Source: Hyposmocoma kahamanoa (taxonomy: Eukaryota > Arthropoda > Insecta > Lepidoptera > Cosmopterigidae). Taken from it: a DNA stretch of 64,000 bases. Shown piece by piece: positions 52,085 through 63,985 of the stretch; the first letter of the stretch is position 1, and each line of letters starts with the position of its first letter. The stretch covers positions 5,651,866-5,715,865 of the forward strand of contig NW_020653855.1 in assembly GCF_003589595.1 (NCBI RefSeq). Reading direction: 5' to 3'. A model generated the notes under the pieces. That model was not told the origin of the DNA. It searched no databases and was given only the letters and a program-made list of their open reading frames with translations. Both the position numbers and the translations under genes were made by a program.

Positions 52085-52360
52085 CAAAGCCATCAGCCTA
52101 AACATGTAGTTTAATTATGTTTCTGTAAGAGGATAGGCAATTTGAGGCGGCGTGCTTGGATTGACTCGGGATTCCTTAAAACGGGCCGATACGGGTATTT
52201 TAGTTCGAGATTCGTATAATTTCGCGTTTTAATCTTCGATTAAGGCACAATAGCACTGTCCTATTCCACTTTAAACTAGATTTCACAAAATAATTGAAAG
52301 TCAAAATAAAAACGACACTTTTCCCTCCAAAAGGTCCAGAGCGAATCCCTAAGATATTAT
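52085..52360 (-). repeat. Dispersed repeat D, - strand copy
   Basis: The inverted counterpart of 63700-63985 (GATAGGCAATTTGAGGCGGC, TTGACTCGGGATTCCTTA, CGTTTTAATCTTCGATTAAG), about 90% alike by eye. A fragment also occurs at 55495-55540. Confidence 0.85.
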
Positions 52361-52757
52361 CTTAATTAAAAAAAATATGTTTTATTTTATAAAATGTTAC
52401 GTTAGTTATGACAAGGATGAGCTGTGATCGACCCACCATACTGCCCAGTATCACGGCTTGTAAGGTGCATTTGACAAATAAAATGTCATTGGGTTTTATT
52501 ATACTTACGAAACGCATTATATAAAAAAGGTTTAAAAATGGAATATCTAGACCATAGTATTCGTGCATCTACTACAATTCCTAGTCTTAAGTGAGAGAAA
52601 GAGTTTTAGAATTTAGAGCACTGGACTTTGTCGATATGTCGAGGAAGAAAAGGCGTTAAAGCGAAACCACTCAACTGTCAAGGCCATTGGTAAAATTATT
52701 TATTTATTTAGTATATTTTAGCCTGTATTTAGTCGCAACTCATAATCTTTTATGCCC

Positions 52758-53065
52758 GGTTCTCGAGTCTTTTACTTGCGTTGCGTGGGTACACGGTGTA
52801 GAAATCTGACTTCCGTGCAAAGGCGATAACGAGTCTTCCGCTTTGCGACGCGGAGAGACTTGCGTGTGGACGCTGCTGCTTTGTCATTGGCCAGTGGTAT
52901 TGTCCTCCGCAAACGTTCCCTGTGGCGTATGTGGAAATATCAAGCTTGTTAGATACCAAACTCACGCAACGCAAAGAAATCCAACGATACACGACAGATC
53001 TTTGCGTACGCGCGAAGCGAGTCACGCAAGCAAGCGAAAAACGCAAGTGAGACTCGTGAACCTTT
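52758..53065. mobile_element. MITE with GGTTC ends
   Basis: GGTTCTCGAGTCTTTTACTT at the left pairs with the reverse of AAGTGAGACTCGTGAACC at the right; a CGCAACGCA-rich interior. Open frames inside are by-products. Confidence 0.7.
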
Positions 53066-53423
53066 AGTGTTAAAAGATTATAGTAACCTTAACGTTAAGG
53101 ATTACTATTAGAAAGATTACTAGGCTATTTTATTAAGTAAAGAGTTCACATTGTCTCGAACAAAATTAAATGCCAATTGGTTGACATTGAAACATAAAAA
53201 AACTTTGTCCCTTCAAAAACTGCTTTTTTGGCTTTGGTCACGACAAAATAAAATTGAAATTTATGCACCATTAAGGAAACGTGCAAATTCGGGTTTCTCT
53301 TTATTATAACTTTATTAAAATTTATTATAAAGGGAACGTTATATTTCAATCAATAGTATAATTTCGACCAAGATTTTTACAAGTTGATGACCAAGAATAC
53401 GTAGCTGTGTAAACGCGTTTCGT

Positions 53424-53618
53424 GGGGGCTACTCTCGATATCCGTCCGACATCCGTCCGAAACAATTACTGTCAAATAAGTAGTATTCGACAAAATTAAA
53501 AGACAAGTATCCAGTATGAAGCTTCATTCGCATCACGCGTCTTTTCATCTGGTCAAGTATTGCTTATTTGGCAGTAATTGTTTCGGACTGATGTAGACGG
53601 AGATCGAGAGTAGACCCC
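53424..53618. mobile_element. MITE 'GGGGGCTACTC', copy 1
   Basis: 195 bp with arms of about 57 bp (GGGGGCTACTCTCGATATCC; AAACAATTACTGTCAAATAA). A second copy of the family lies 130 bases downstream. Confidence 0.85.
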
Positions 53619-53748
53619 CAGGTATGAATCGGACGTAGTGTGTAAACGTTGTTAGACCTCTGTGACAGCCACAAAAGTTATCAGGAGTACTTTTTTCTAC
53701 ATACTTGCTGTTCAACAGTGGTCAGTAGTGTTAAACCTTTAGAAACAG

Positions 53749-53956
53749 GGGTCTACTCGTATTCTCCGTCGAACATCCGTCCGTAACAAAATAAGTAACA
53801 TCGAAAGACAATATTAAGTATAATATGAAGCTTCATTTGTATCATGCATTTTTTAATACTTATTACAAGTATTACTGATTTGACAGTTAATTGAATTAAA
53901 TAAATTTCTGTAATTGTTTCGGACGAATGTCGGATAGAAAGATAATCCATAACCCC
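53749..53956. mobile_element. MITE 'GGGGTCTACTC', copy 2
   Basis: 208 bp, related to the previous element (TCCGTCGAACATCCGTCCGT; TAATTGTTTCGGACGAATGT). More diverged arms. Confidence 0.75.
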
Positions 53957-56623
53957 TATGAAAATTTGTTAAATATACGTGTTATTTGATTAGACAATGG
54001 TAGTTAAGTACCGTATTTAAAAACTAATATTCTAAATCTAGTATCTTTTTCTATTTTTTGAAGTACGTTTGCGTTTTTGATGAATAACAAACCCTTTCAA
54101 AAATATTTGGATTTTGAATTGAAAGGGCTAGAAAACTTAACGCAACTTCATCCTTAACAGTATTTAGAAAACTGGCTTTAGCGCCTTTTCCTCCATGAAG
54201 TATCGATTTGTATTTTTATGACATTTAGCGAAATGATGCACTTTGAAGTATTTTACATATCTCGCAACATTTTCTAATTGCAAATTAAAATACTACATAA
54301 AAAATAGTAATAGTTGTACTTAAATATTATACATTTAAGATTATAGAATTTGTGCAGGTACGTTTGAAGGGCACAAGATTTCGTTTGGAACAAGACTCCG
54401 TGCTAAGGTCATAAATATTTTAAATGAAAGAATATATCTCTACATAACTAATATTATTAATATTGCAACTTGACAAACTTATCTAAATATTTAGTAGTCC
54501 AACAAAAAAGGCAAGGAAAGGGAAGATTGTAATACCTATCTATGAAGAAATGTACAGAATAGCAAACAAAATAGTGCATGTTACAAAAATTTGCAAATAG
54601 TGCATGTAAAACTAGGTCGTCGTTTATATATACGGTCAAGTGAGGTAAGAAGGTCACTGGGGGAAGAGGGGCTTGATACATTAACTCATATTTAAAAAAG
54701 TTTGCACTATATAGTATCTCAGTCGGTAAAACACAAACAAATTAGTTTGAATAATATTAAAGAGATGTCGTTACGATGCTCCAAATCCAAAAGGCGGGAA
54801 TAAGGAAGTTGAGATTTGTGAAATCTTGCTTTTCTAAGAAGTACGATGAGAAAAAAAAACATTTGATTCAAAAACGACTCAAAACCAAGTATGTCCCTCT
54901 TATCACACTTGATGTTATTTGATTTATTTTGAGTTTCAATTTGGCAATACTCATTGTTTCTTTAAAAAATTGCGTCAGGGGTAACATCGATATTTTAATG
55001 AGACAATGATTACAGTGTGGAACCGATATCTAAATCCGTTTGCCTAGTCTTCTTTAATCTATATTTATGACAGTATATATTCATATTTTTAGCTTGCAAT
55101 AATTAAATATTCTTCTATCTATTTTATATCATGAATGACGTAATAGTTCTACTTAACATAGAATTTTTAAAGTTGAATGATAAATAAAATTTCGGAGTGA
55201 ATGTAACATAGGTATAAATATATATAAATACGTAGAATATTTACGGATCGAAACTGCATCTGACACCTAGTTTCTTATTTTATTTATTTAATATGTTTAC
55301 AAGATATTTCTTAGAATCACCAATAAGATTGTTGTCAACTCCTGAAATTTAGCTGTGATAAATGAGAACTGACAACAAATTATTTACTTGTGGCAGATTT
55401 ATCACTCAATTTATGAATTAATCAGTACAAACATGTATGCTGTCGGAGCTGCTAAAATAACATGATTCTTTTTATTAATAATTTGGCTTCGATACAAGTC
55501 CTTTGAGCCATGTCCTCGTTTAATTATGTTTCTGTAAATATGTTTAGCAGTTCCGTTCATAAATCCGGAATTGACTATCTAATGTTTTTTTAAACTTAGT
55601 GACAAGGGTCTCGTTAATATTTTGCATACACATAATTTCATATATCCTAACACGTGTTACGCGTTATATTTATTCAATAACATTACGTAACACAAATACT
55701 TTGATGTATTATTAATTAAATTGTTCCTGAATTTGTGCATTTTATTTAAAACCAGTGCGTCTATTTTTTAAGAGTTTCATCTATTTACTTAGTGATTTTT
55801 TGTTTAATATATTTAGTGATGTTTTTGTTTCATTTATTTAGTGATTTTATATTTAATTGACCATACTAAATATTTTGGCAGTACCTTTTTAATGTGGACT
55901 AACGTGGACACAAATTTAGCGTAACATTTACTACTTCAGTGTTTAGTTTGAAATTACTATAACATTTTATTATTTATAATAAGCATATGTCGATTCTTTA
56001 GGGTACAATTTCTAAATCTAATATTTAATATACAGGCTTCGTAGAAAAGCGATAAAATACAAAACGAAACATACTAATGCACAAGTTTTAAAGCTGAAGG
56101 TAAAATTGTGTTCTTAAATGTTAAAATATTGAAATGGATGGTAATAATTTTGGAATTGTAGTTTTAGAAATAGGACATTAGAGAATCGACATTTATATAT
56201 AGGTAAATAGACATCTGTTTTATATCGGAATATCTTTACAATCTATGTTCTACCTACTGCATAATTTAAATCCATATATTTATTATAATTTATTTATTTA
56301 TATAAATAAACAGGGTGTTATTTCATAGAGCAAGGGGAGATTCAGTATTGCTTACTTAAATTTAATTTTTCATTTTTAAAATTGTTTATATAAAGCCCCT
56401 TTTAGCAAAAATCTTTGATTACGTAGTAAACTAAACTGACTAGTTAATGCAGGCAAGAGAGCATAGCCGCTATAATCAAGTAATCTTTGGCTGGTTTATG
56501 AATGACCTAAAACTAGGTATATAATATTTTTTTATTCATATCATAATTAATAAAGTTCTCTAAAGCATCTAAAGGGTAACGTAAAAGCTTTTGTGAAATA
56601 ATTAATATTGTTTTCATTATATT
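53957..56623. other. Intergenic, no gene seen
   Basis: Strongly AT-rich. Only a repeat D fragment (55495-55540) and simple TTTAG-type runs (55740-55860) were noticed. Confidence 0.4.
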
Positions 56624-56954
56624 GCGACCCCTCCTTCGTAAAGTATCGTATGTCGAAATAGGCTAGTTTACAGGGGAGCGTTTTAAAGTTTTGAATTCAC
56701 TGAAATGGGCATAACACGTGACTTTAGCATTTCTCAGCGTTAATCGGCAAAGCTCGTTACTCACATAGAGTATTATAAAATCCTAGATATGAGTTAGATG
56801 AATAACCACAATTTATTTTATAATTTTATACGGTCGCCCGGCCCGTTCAATCTCATTTTAGTTTACCCGCTTGTTGACGCATATCCGCGTTAGTAGTAGT
56901 TAGTTAGTCCCCTGTAAACTTGGCAATTTCGACATACGATAGTTTACGTAGGAG
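56624..56954. mobile_element. MITE 'CGACCCCTCC', stand-alone copy
   Basis: Ends CGACCCCTCCTTCGTAAAGT / the reverse of AGTTTACGTAGGAGGGGTCG. The interior (CAGGGGAGCGTTTTAAAGTT) matches the element nested at 10437-10735. Confidence 0.85.
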
Positions 56955-57787
56955 GGGTCGATTTGCTTCTATGAAGCATACTGAATTACCGCCTGCTCTA
57001 TTTGCATGTAACAAATGAATACCCTGTATGTAGCAACAAATATCCAACATTTACGATAACATTAATAATAATAAGCGTTGGTAAGTAATTCTTACCACAA
57101 ATCAATATATACTATAGATAGCTTATAATAATATGTATGTATATATTTCTGGATTTTCATATTATATAATATTGATTGAAATATACATCAATAGGTAAGT
57201 GTCGTAACGTAATAAAATATATTAATCATTCAATAATTAATTACAAAAACAAAGGATAATTATAAAGCGCATTTTCAAAGGAATTGTATCCTATACAAAT
57301 TAGATTAATTTTAAACGATATGGACATTCGTTCCTTTTTCATCGATTATATGACAATTCTTTAGGATTCATTTAGCACACAATGTCCTTACAATTTTTAT
57401 ATTCTCTCATTTCTTTTTATTACAACGTAATGAATAAAAGTCTCTTCTCAATATTGCAATTTCGTGCTTACGCATATTATTGCATTGATACCATTGGTCA
57501 TATCGTTATTCCAAGTATTTTTTAAATGTTCAGCAAGTTTCGTTCAGAAATGTAACAGAAAAGTTTGATAACAATCCTCGTAAAGGTGTATTAGGTAGTT
57601 GTCAAAAATTTTCAATGAAAATCAAAACTAATGACTAGGCGGTATGGTCTCTGACCTTCGCCTGTTCCAAACCGAACGAAGAAAAAAAAATCAAACTATC
57701 CGTTAGAACAGTCTCAAAAAATGGCGGAGATCCAAATTCAAACTTTGTTTTCGTATCTAAACATAAATATTTGTAAAATTGAACGAA
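56955..57787. other. 3' flank of rapsyn-like gene
   Basis: 57635-57685 has a tRNA-like phrase (TAGGCGGTATGGTCTCTGAC...TTCCAAACC). On the - strand AATAAAAAG at 57414 is a possible poly(A) signal, about 370 bases after the stop. Confidence 0.35.
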
Positions 57788-57883
57788 TTAAACGCTGGAA
57801 GTGGCTTGCTGGCTGCTGTGATCGGAGAGCACGGAGTTGAGGTCCGACTCACGCAGAGTAGGCGGCGTGCCGAACGGGAAATC
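57788..57883 (-). CDS. RAPSN: Rapsyn-like last exon
   Basis: The acceptor is AAACAG in phase 0. It encodes DFPFGTPPTLRESDLNSVLS and a Ser/Gln-rich end, then TAA at 57790-57788. The end, SSV, would fit a class I PDZ ligand pattern (S/T-x-V); this is pattern only. Confidence 0.75.
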   Translation of the reverse strand, partial: DFPFGTPPTLRESDLNSVLSDHSSQQATSSV

Positions 57884-60800
57884 CTGTTTTGTATATACAA
57901 AACTCTGTAAATTTATGCGTATTTTTTTCCAGATAAACAACAATGTGGAGGTTAAGGCCGGCCACATACAGTCGGAAGACGAAATTCCGTTTCGGAATAT
58001 CGATTTTCCGTATCGAGATTCCGTATATACGTCACACACATACGTTTATTTCCGTTCGGAATAATAAGACTCAGCTGAGAGACGCGAGGCATTAAGTCCA
58101 CATGTTCTCACAGCGAAAATACGTACGGAAATTACGACTGTGTGTTGCGGCCCTGTAAAATCTATGGAAGACTTGCATTCGGAACGGTTTTTCCGTGAGG
58201 AATCCCAAATACATAAGCCACCTAATTTCCGAAAACAAAAAAGAAACCGGAACACAGTAATGCTGATATTACTACTTGGCGGTTGAAATAGGTAAAGTGA
58301 CAGTACTTCCCTGGACGAATTCTTTCACAGGGAGCTCTACTCCTATTAAACCTTCCTTCACTGAGTTCGCGGAGTGGCCAGCTAACTTACTTCCGTTTTT
58401 ACTATGGATTTGCACAAAGTAATGCTTGAATCTATAAACTATTGTACTATAATATAAGACTTACTGGAAATATTTTACGGTAATAACGTTTTGTTTTGCA
58501 CAAACAATTTTAAAAACTAGGCTGTTCCCCTGCGCCTGTGCCTCTACCATGAGTTTTCTCTGTCAGTTGTCGCTAGTGACCGTGTTAATAACTTCACAAT
58601 TTTGTATGACAAATTATACAGTGTTACCCTATCGGTCACAAGAAGAAATAAGGTTTTGTATACAAATCATCGAGTATATAATCAGAAACAGAGACGAAAT
58701 ATCATTTAATTTGTTTGAAAACTACTCTGCCAAATCATTGTGCTGACAACTGCGCTCCGATTGGCCAACCCGAATTCGAAACAATTGACGGGTGTCGTCA
58801 ATTGTTTCACTTCAAGCGACCAGTTTAACTTGAGCTTTGCTATAATGGACTATAATTTAAAAAATACATATTTAATATTTAATTACCGATGAAATGTGAT
58901 TCCGTTTGTTTTGTAATTAGATGTATTGCTGTTTTTCCCACACCACCGAATGGAACAACTCCCCACAGTTGGAAATATTATCTTTATTGTAATAAATACA
59001 AAATACTTTTCGAATGCACGGAGACGTACACACAGGACAGTTGTTGACGCTGTACTTTTACATATCGCACCCTTAGTAATATAAGGGCACAATCCAAAAA
59101 AAGTAGATTTTTGGGAAATCGCGTATTAAGATTCTGGATTCCTACATTACACCTATTTTTTCAAATAATATGCTTATTATTTAAGTTATAAATATGAAAT
59201 TTGGTAGATTTGTTCTTTGATAAATGTATTATAAAGAGCAATAAAAAAAAATAATATAAATAAATTCCATAAGTTTCAAGCAAGTTAAAAAAACACTTTC
59301 AAGTTAGACCCATATAGTACAAAAAATATAACAGAAATATGGAGCTATATAAGTTTGATCCCATTTATTATTTAAGTCCCTATCACTTCCCAAATTTCCC
59401 AAAAATCTACTTTTTTTGGATTGTGCCCTTATATTACTAAGGGTGCGATATGTACAGTTTTCTAATTTGTGATTTCAGCGCAAACGAGAGTTGTTATTTA
59501 AAAGTGAAGTAAGGCTCATTTGCCTGATGATTTGCCAGGGATGGATAACCCTTATTTCAACCTATTTCTGGTTACATACTCGATGACACAGACATACGCG
59601 GTCGCTAGCGATAACTGTGAACTAACTCATTGTGCCTCTAACACAGTATTTATATTACGTAAGTGAAATATCATTTCCTTCTTGATACGCATGTTACATT
59701 TGAGTCATCAACGTCAATATTTGAAAATCGCGTCCCAGTTTTGATGTGTGAGGGTCCTGGAGAAATTACAGGCACGTGGGACTTGGCAACTAATGTCTCA
59801 GGGTGACGGGCGCAGTGGTAGTGCTTATAACATGTTTGCGATTTATAGTACTGAATGGCACTGTAACTGTTATGGATAGACGTGTCGCCTACCATCAGGC
59901 GCACGACTTGTTCGTCCCGTGGCTTGGTACTATAAATAATAAAGAAATTAAGGGAGCCCTCAAATTAGACGGTTAAAGAAGCGCTGCAGTGGCACTATTA
60001 ATTTTCATACAATATTTAGAAGCGCAATTGCAATGAGTGACACGTCACTTTTGCAGTCACATTTAGTTAACTAAACAATATTACTGACGCGCTTCATAAT
60101 TTGAAAGCGCCCTAATGGTGGTACTTCAATTGGCTATGTGTATTCACTACTGAATATCTCGACTCACCCATAGAACATAGGCGTATGTGTAAGACTGTTT
60201 ATTCTCAGAACATTGTACATATCGTTCGTTGTTCTTCGCAGATCGACTGTTGTTCGATTTTATATTTCCGAAACGAAATAAGACATAGGTAAACATTCTG
60301 AAAACATCTATCGATTGGCCTTATTTTGAATAACGAGATTATGTATTTATTATATTTTAGCTGTATAATCAGATCAGACTCTGTTCTTCGGATGAGTAGA
60401 TTTGTTGTACTTGGAAAAATATTTGACGTACAGACAAACATGCAGACCCTGACAAATATGACCTATATATGGACGGATTACTTGCATATTTGGCTCCTTT
60501 GATGTGCATCGAGAAACGGACCAGCGAGCGGTAATGCGAGTTTGGTGTTTGCTGTATTTGTCGAATAGGCAAATAAGGCAAATACTTTGTTATACATGCC
60601 ATCTACACATGATTGGTGATGGTTTGGCAAATGTGTCAAATATGCAAATACAAGTGAAGTGCCACCATAAGGAAACAAGGACAAGGAGAATTACGTCAAT
60701 GAATCAGTGATGGCTGTGGCTAGATTTGTTTACCTGCGACGGCAGCGTCCTCGGCGCAGGCGGCGCCGGCGGCGGCGCGCGCGCTGCGCGGGGCGATGCG

Positions 60801-61608
60801 CACTCAGCGCATTGCGTGTCCACTCCCGCGCCGCGCGTCGACCGCCTCGACCACGACTCCGGCATACAGCTGGAACGTGTGGCAATTACGAGGGCGGTAA
60901 TAATACCAGTCGATTATTTTACCACACGTGCATTGAATTGTCTCATGTATTGGACCTTGTGCGAACGTGCGTCCTGAGCCACTCCACTAGTTTGTATTGC
61001 CGTTTAATAAAGAAACTTATTGTAATACTGGTTGTAGTGTAGAAGGACGTTGCGAATTTCACACTTTTCACTAGACTGCTTTAATGGCTTGATATTGTGG
61101 AATGGCTCGCCAATTGGTTCCGTGTAAATGGGCATTTACATCGTCGTGGAACGGAATTGCGAATTTTTGTAACGAAATTGTACATGGCAGAATGATCTTA
61201 TATCAAATGTGGGACGTACTTACTAGATACAATACGTCGTTAAGAACCAAAAACAAAGAGATCTGCAAGAAGCACTAAAAATCCGTAAGGTCTGTTGATT
61301 CGTTCCGTGGCTTAATTGGCAGAGGACAAACTTGCCGTGTTCGTTTCTTGAAACTAATGCAAACGTTTCCGAGCATGTTTGAGAAAAATAAGTTAATGTA
61401 AAAATTGGCTAACTTACGCATGATGTACTATATGCGCGCAAGGCAACGAGGCGAGCGGCTCTGGTTGTTCGGCGAGCGGTTCGCGGCAGCGCGCGCATTG
61501 CGGTGCGACCCACGCGGCTGCTGCACGTTTCTGCCGCGCCGCCGCGTTGTTGTCTCCCAGTGCCGTGTAGATCTCCGCCAGGCGTAGACGCACGCGGCGA
61601 ACTAGCAT
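57788..61608 (-). CDS. RAPSN: Rapsyn-like protein, last three exons
   Basis: Exons 61608-61418, 60869-60734 and 57883-57788 join in frame with GT/AG borders into 140 residues plus stop. Numbered from the first visible Met, residues 1-33 look like the end of a TPR helix pair (LRLAEIYTALGDNNAAARQK). A RING-H2 finger follows: C38-x2-C41-x15-C57-x-H59-x2-H62-x2-C65-x18-C84-x2-C87, with SLPCAHIVHHAC matching the rapsyn LPCSHIFH box. A Pro/Ala-rich linker and a Ser-rich tail ending QQATSSV follow. Vertebrate rapsyn clusters acetylcholine receptors through TPRs and this RING; the insect role is less clear. The first visible codon, ATG, lies directly at an acceptor, so upstream TPR exons are expected beyond 64000. 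The family call rests on the RING style plus TPR; another TPR-RING protein is possible. Confidence 0.75.
57953..58155. mobile_element. MITE in rapsyn-like last intron
   Basis: AAGGCCGGCCACATACAGTC at the left and GACTGTGTGTTGCGGCCCTG at the right are inverted relatives. The interior is rich in TTCCGTATCGAGATTCCG. Close to the terminal acceptor. Confidence 0.7.
58244..58350 (-). mobile_element. SINE A fragment
   Basis: CCGGAACACAGTAATGCTGA, GTACTTCCCTGGACGAATTC: the 5' part of SINE A in - orientation. Confidence 0.75.
58668..59585 (-). mobile_element. THAP-exon element family 2, copy 3, with nested MITE
   Basis: Ends CATCGAGTATATAATCAG / CTGGTTACATACTCGATG. On the - strand a frame carries SCSIRWCGKNSNTSNYKTNG then ITFHR, then GTAATT, a possible donor at the place where the THAP core would continue. 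The ATG of copy 2 is GTG here. The 8-base flanks ATACAAAT and ACACAGAC differ only by transitions (5 of 8 equal). It lies in the last-but-one part of the rapsyn-like locus, in the host orientation. Confidence 0.82.
59061..59452. mobile_element. Nested MITE with 59-bp perfect arms, TA duplication
   Basis: Arms begin CATATCGCACCCTTAGTAAT and include GGGCACAATCC and GTAGATTTTTGGGAAAT. Flanked by TA on both sides. Perfect arms suggest a recent insertion into the older THAP element. Confidence 0.92.
59728..59945 (+). mobile_element. SINE A copy
   Basis: Has AGAAATTACAGGCACGTGGG, TCTCAGGGTGACGGGCGCAG, CGCCTACCATCAGGCGCACG and a short A-rich end. Confidence 0.8.
60160..60402 (+). repeat. Dispersed repeat C, copy 3
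   Basis: Matches 782-1030 (GACTGTTGTTCGATTTTATA, CCGAAACGAAATAAGACATA) and 14890-14998 (AACGAGATTATGTATTTAT, GACTCTGTTCTTCGGATGAG). Confidence 0.7.
60734..60869 (-). CDS. RAPSN: Rapsyn-like exon: second RING half
   Basis: The acceptor is TTCCAG and the donor GTAAAC. It carries the sixth ligand Cys, a basic loop SWSRRSTRGAGVDTQ, the final CAEC pair and a Pro/Ala linker. About 75% GC, with tandem GCGGCGCC-like runs. Confidence 0.82.
61240..61375 (+). repeat. Decayed tRNA-like SINE head
   Basis: AACCAAAAACAAAGAGATCTGC, then GATTCGTTCCGTGGCTTAAT and CAAACTTGCCGTGTTCGTTT: a worn single copy of the SINE found as inverted pairs at 26.1 and 33.3 kb. Confidence 0.6.
61418..61608 (-). CDS. RAPSN: Rapsyn-like exon: TPR end and first RING half
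   Basis: The acceptor is GTATAG and the donor GTAAGT, two bases into an Ala codon. GC-rich and Ala/Arg-rich against an AT-rich background. Carries RING ligands 1-5 (CARC, then PCAHIVH). Confidence 0.82.
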
Positions 61609-63690
61609 CTATACAAAACAATGGCAATGGTAGTATTTAGGCTACGTGAAAATTCTGTCAGTATTATAAGTCAATCGTGTCAGACCAAAACATTGTAATA
61701 TCAAAAACAGCAATTTGAGAAAAAACTTTTTCAACAAAAAGGATTTTGCGTTATTTTCTTGTAATTTTTGAAGTTAATATCATAAAAAGTTACATTTAAC
61801 TTACGTTGTACATTAGATATTAAAGAAATCTATCTAACCATTATAATTTTAATCTGGAAAGTTATTTGTATTGAAAAACGAATAAATTTCTTTTTTAGTA
61901 CAGGTGCTCAAAACGTGGTATTTTTCGTACTATCGTGCCGAAAGTTGGATTTTTTTCCACTAGTGCTTTTTACTTTTCCATTTTTTTTATTTATTTACTG
62001 TTGTTTCAAGTCTTAAACATAGAACTAAAGAGGTTGTATATTTATTTAATATTTATGTGCTTTAGTCATTCGTCATTAAAACTTATATTTACTTACAAAC
62101 ATCTTATTTGTTTAAATTGCATAGGTGTTTTATAAAACAACGGGTTACATTTAAAAATACCAAAATATTTTCCATAAAGAAGGCTGATTGAGTATTAACA
62201 ATGACAGGAGGTGAGTATTACGCGAGACCGCTGCGCGCCGCGCCACTAAAATAGTAATTTTATTTTAACGTGGCTGAATACTGGCAACAGTTGCCATTGT
62301 ACTCTGAATTTTTATCAGGCAAAGAAATAAAATGAGTTTTTTTAATACTGTTTTATTTTACTTTCAATGTAGTTTTTTCGCAAATGTATTAAAAAACATC
62401 ATTTGATACACGTGCGGATTTGTCATTTTCACATGTCTCAAGTCTTCAAACCTCGAGACTCGTGAATAATGACTAACTTTCCACACTCGTATCAAAAATA
62501 ACTATTTCACCTCTCTAGCTCGGAAAGGCTTTCTTTCAAAAGCGTTTTTTTGCACGCTAGCGTGGAAAAGGTTTTTGAAATTCGAACTTGACAATGGACT
62601 ATGGGTGCACATATAATTGTAAGTCAATGGTGCACAGTAACATTTTCTTCCGGTAAAGAAAAAAGACAATGACACGTTCATCTACGAGATTATATCCGTT
62701 ATGATAAATCCGTTGGTATATTTCATTCTTATTATTGTTGACATTAAATTGACAACGAATTCTCTTTATTAAATTATTTTAATTCGTCGAAGAGCTAAAA
62801 TAATTTCAATAATCACTTAATCACACAAAATAAAAGTATAAGCAAGAATAAAAATTAATGAGGTGTAAATTCAGGACGCATCCGAAAATAAACTTTTTCT
62901 TATAATTAAAAAAACAAATGTTTTAAAGTTCGTCTGTTTTTCTTTCAACTACCACTTTGAACATTACGTGAAAAGTTGTGAGTTTCGCTCGGCAGCAAAG
63001 TTGTTTTCTCTACACTCAGGAATCTATTTTTGAACCACTCGCTTCCCTCGTGATTCAATCTTAGCTACCTTCGCTTGCTCAAGTTTCAATACAAACACAT
63101 GCGTCAAACAACAACTTTGCAGCCTTGCATAACAAATAACTATTCCCTCGTTAACAGCCGAAAGATTCTTGTTGTTACGAAATTACAAAACACTATATTG
63201 AACCTTGCAGTGTTTTGGTTGGACAGGATAGAATGTCTTTTCCTATTGTTAAAATTTGAGCCGTGACAAATGTTAGTAGACCCCCGCTCCTGAGACATTT
63301 GTGCGATCTGAGAGTTTTCGCTAACCCAGGCGCCCTTAACTCACGTTACTTAATTATCATACCAAAAGACTGTAATTGCTGTGTATCGTATTACGTAAAA
63401 ATAATTTCTATATTTTAAATCTTACAGTGTATTTTAGTTTTTAAAATCTCATTCAACAACACGACAACCGCCAAAGTTGAAATGTCAGGGTATAGATTAG
63501 GCCTACAGAAATCATATGAGCGCTGTTGAATCTAAACATTGTAAGTGACTTTCTAGTGTATTGGTTTGACAAGGCAGAAGTTAATCAAAGCTGCTTTTGG
63601 TTAAAAAAAAAGTTTGGAATAAAAATTGATTTCGATTCTAATAGGCCTACTGTCAAAATTAGAATAACGCAATTAGTAATCATTAGAACT
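61609..63690. other. Rapsyn-like intron or flank, no exon found
   Basis: Read on both strands for TPR exons; none seen. 62515-62635 is a repeat related to 20715-20800 and ends with AATTGTAAGTCAATGGTGCA, like the CATTGAC family end. The rest is AT-rich. Confidence 0.45.
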
Positions 63691-63699
63691 TCTAGATCT

Positions 63700-63985
63700 T
63701 CTTTTATAGAAGATTCGCTCTGGACCTTTTGGAGGGAAAAGTGTCGTTTTTATTTTGACTTTCAATTATTTTGTGAAATCTAGTTTAAAGTGGAATAGGA
63801 TAGTGCTATTGTGCCTTAATCGAAGATTAAAACGCCAAATTATACGAATCTCGAACTAAAATACCCGTATCGGCCCGTTCTAAGGAATCCCGAGTCAATC
63901 CAAGCTCGCCGCCTCAAATTGCCTATCCTCTTTGTGGCGGCCATATTTACAGAAACAATTAAACGAAGACATGGCTCAAAAATAA
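63700..63985 (+). repeat. Dispersed repeat D, + strand copy
   Basis: The inverted counterpart of 52085-52360. Includes TTTATAGAAGATTCGCTCTG upstream and GGCGGCCATATTTACAGAAA near the window end. Confidence 0.85.

Noticed and set aside
52750..53046. 98-codon - strand protein
   Set aside because: Lies wholly inside an inverted-repeat MITE and mirrors its CGCAACGC-rich interior.
60707..61042. 111-codon + strand Arg-rich frame
   Set aside because: It is the antisense of the GC-rich rapsyn RING exon 60734-60869.
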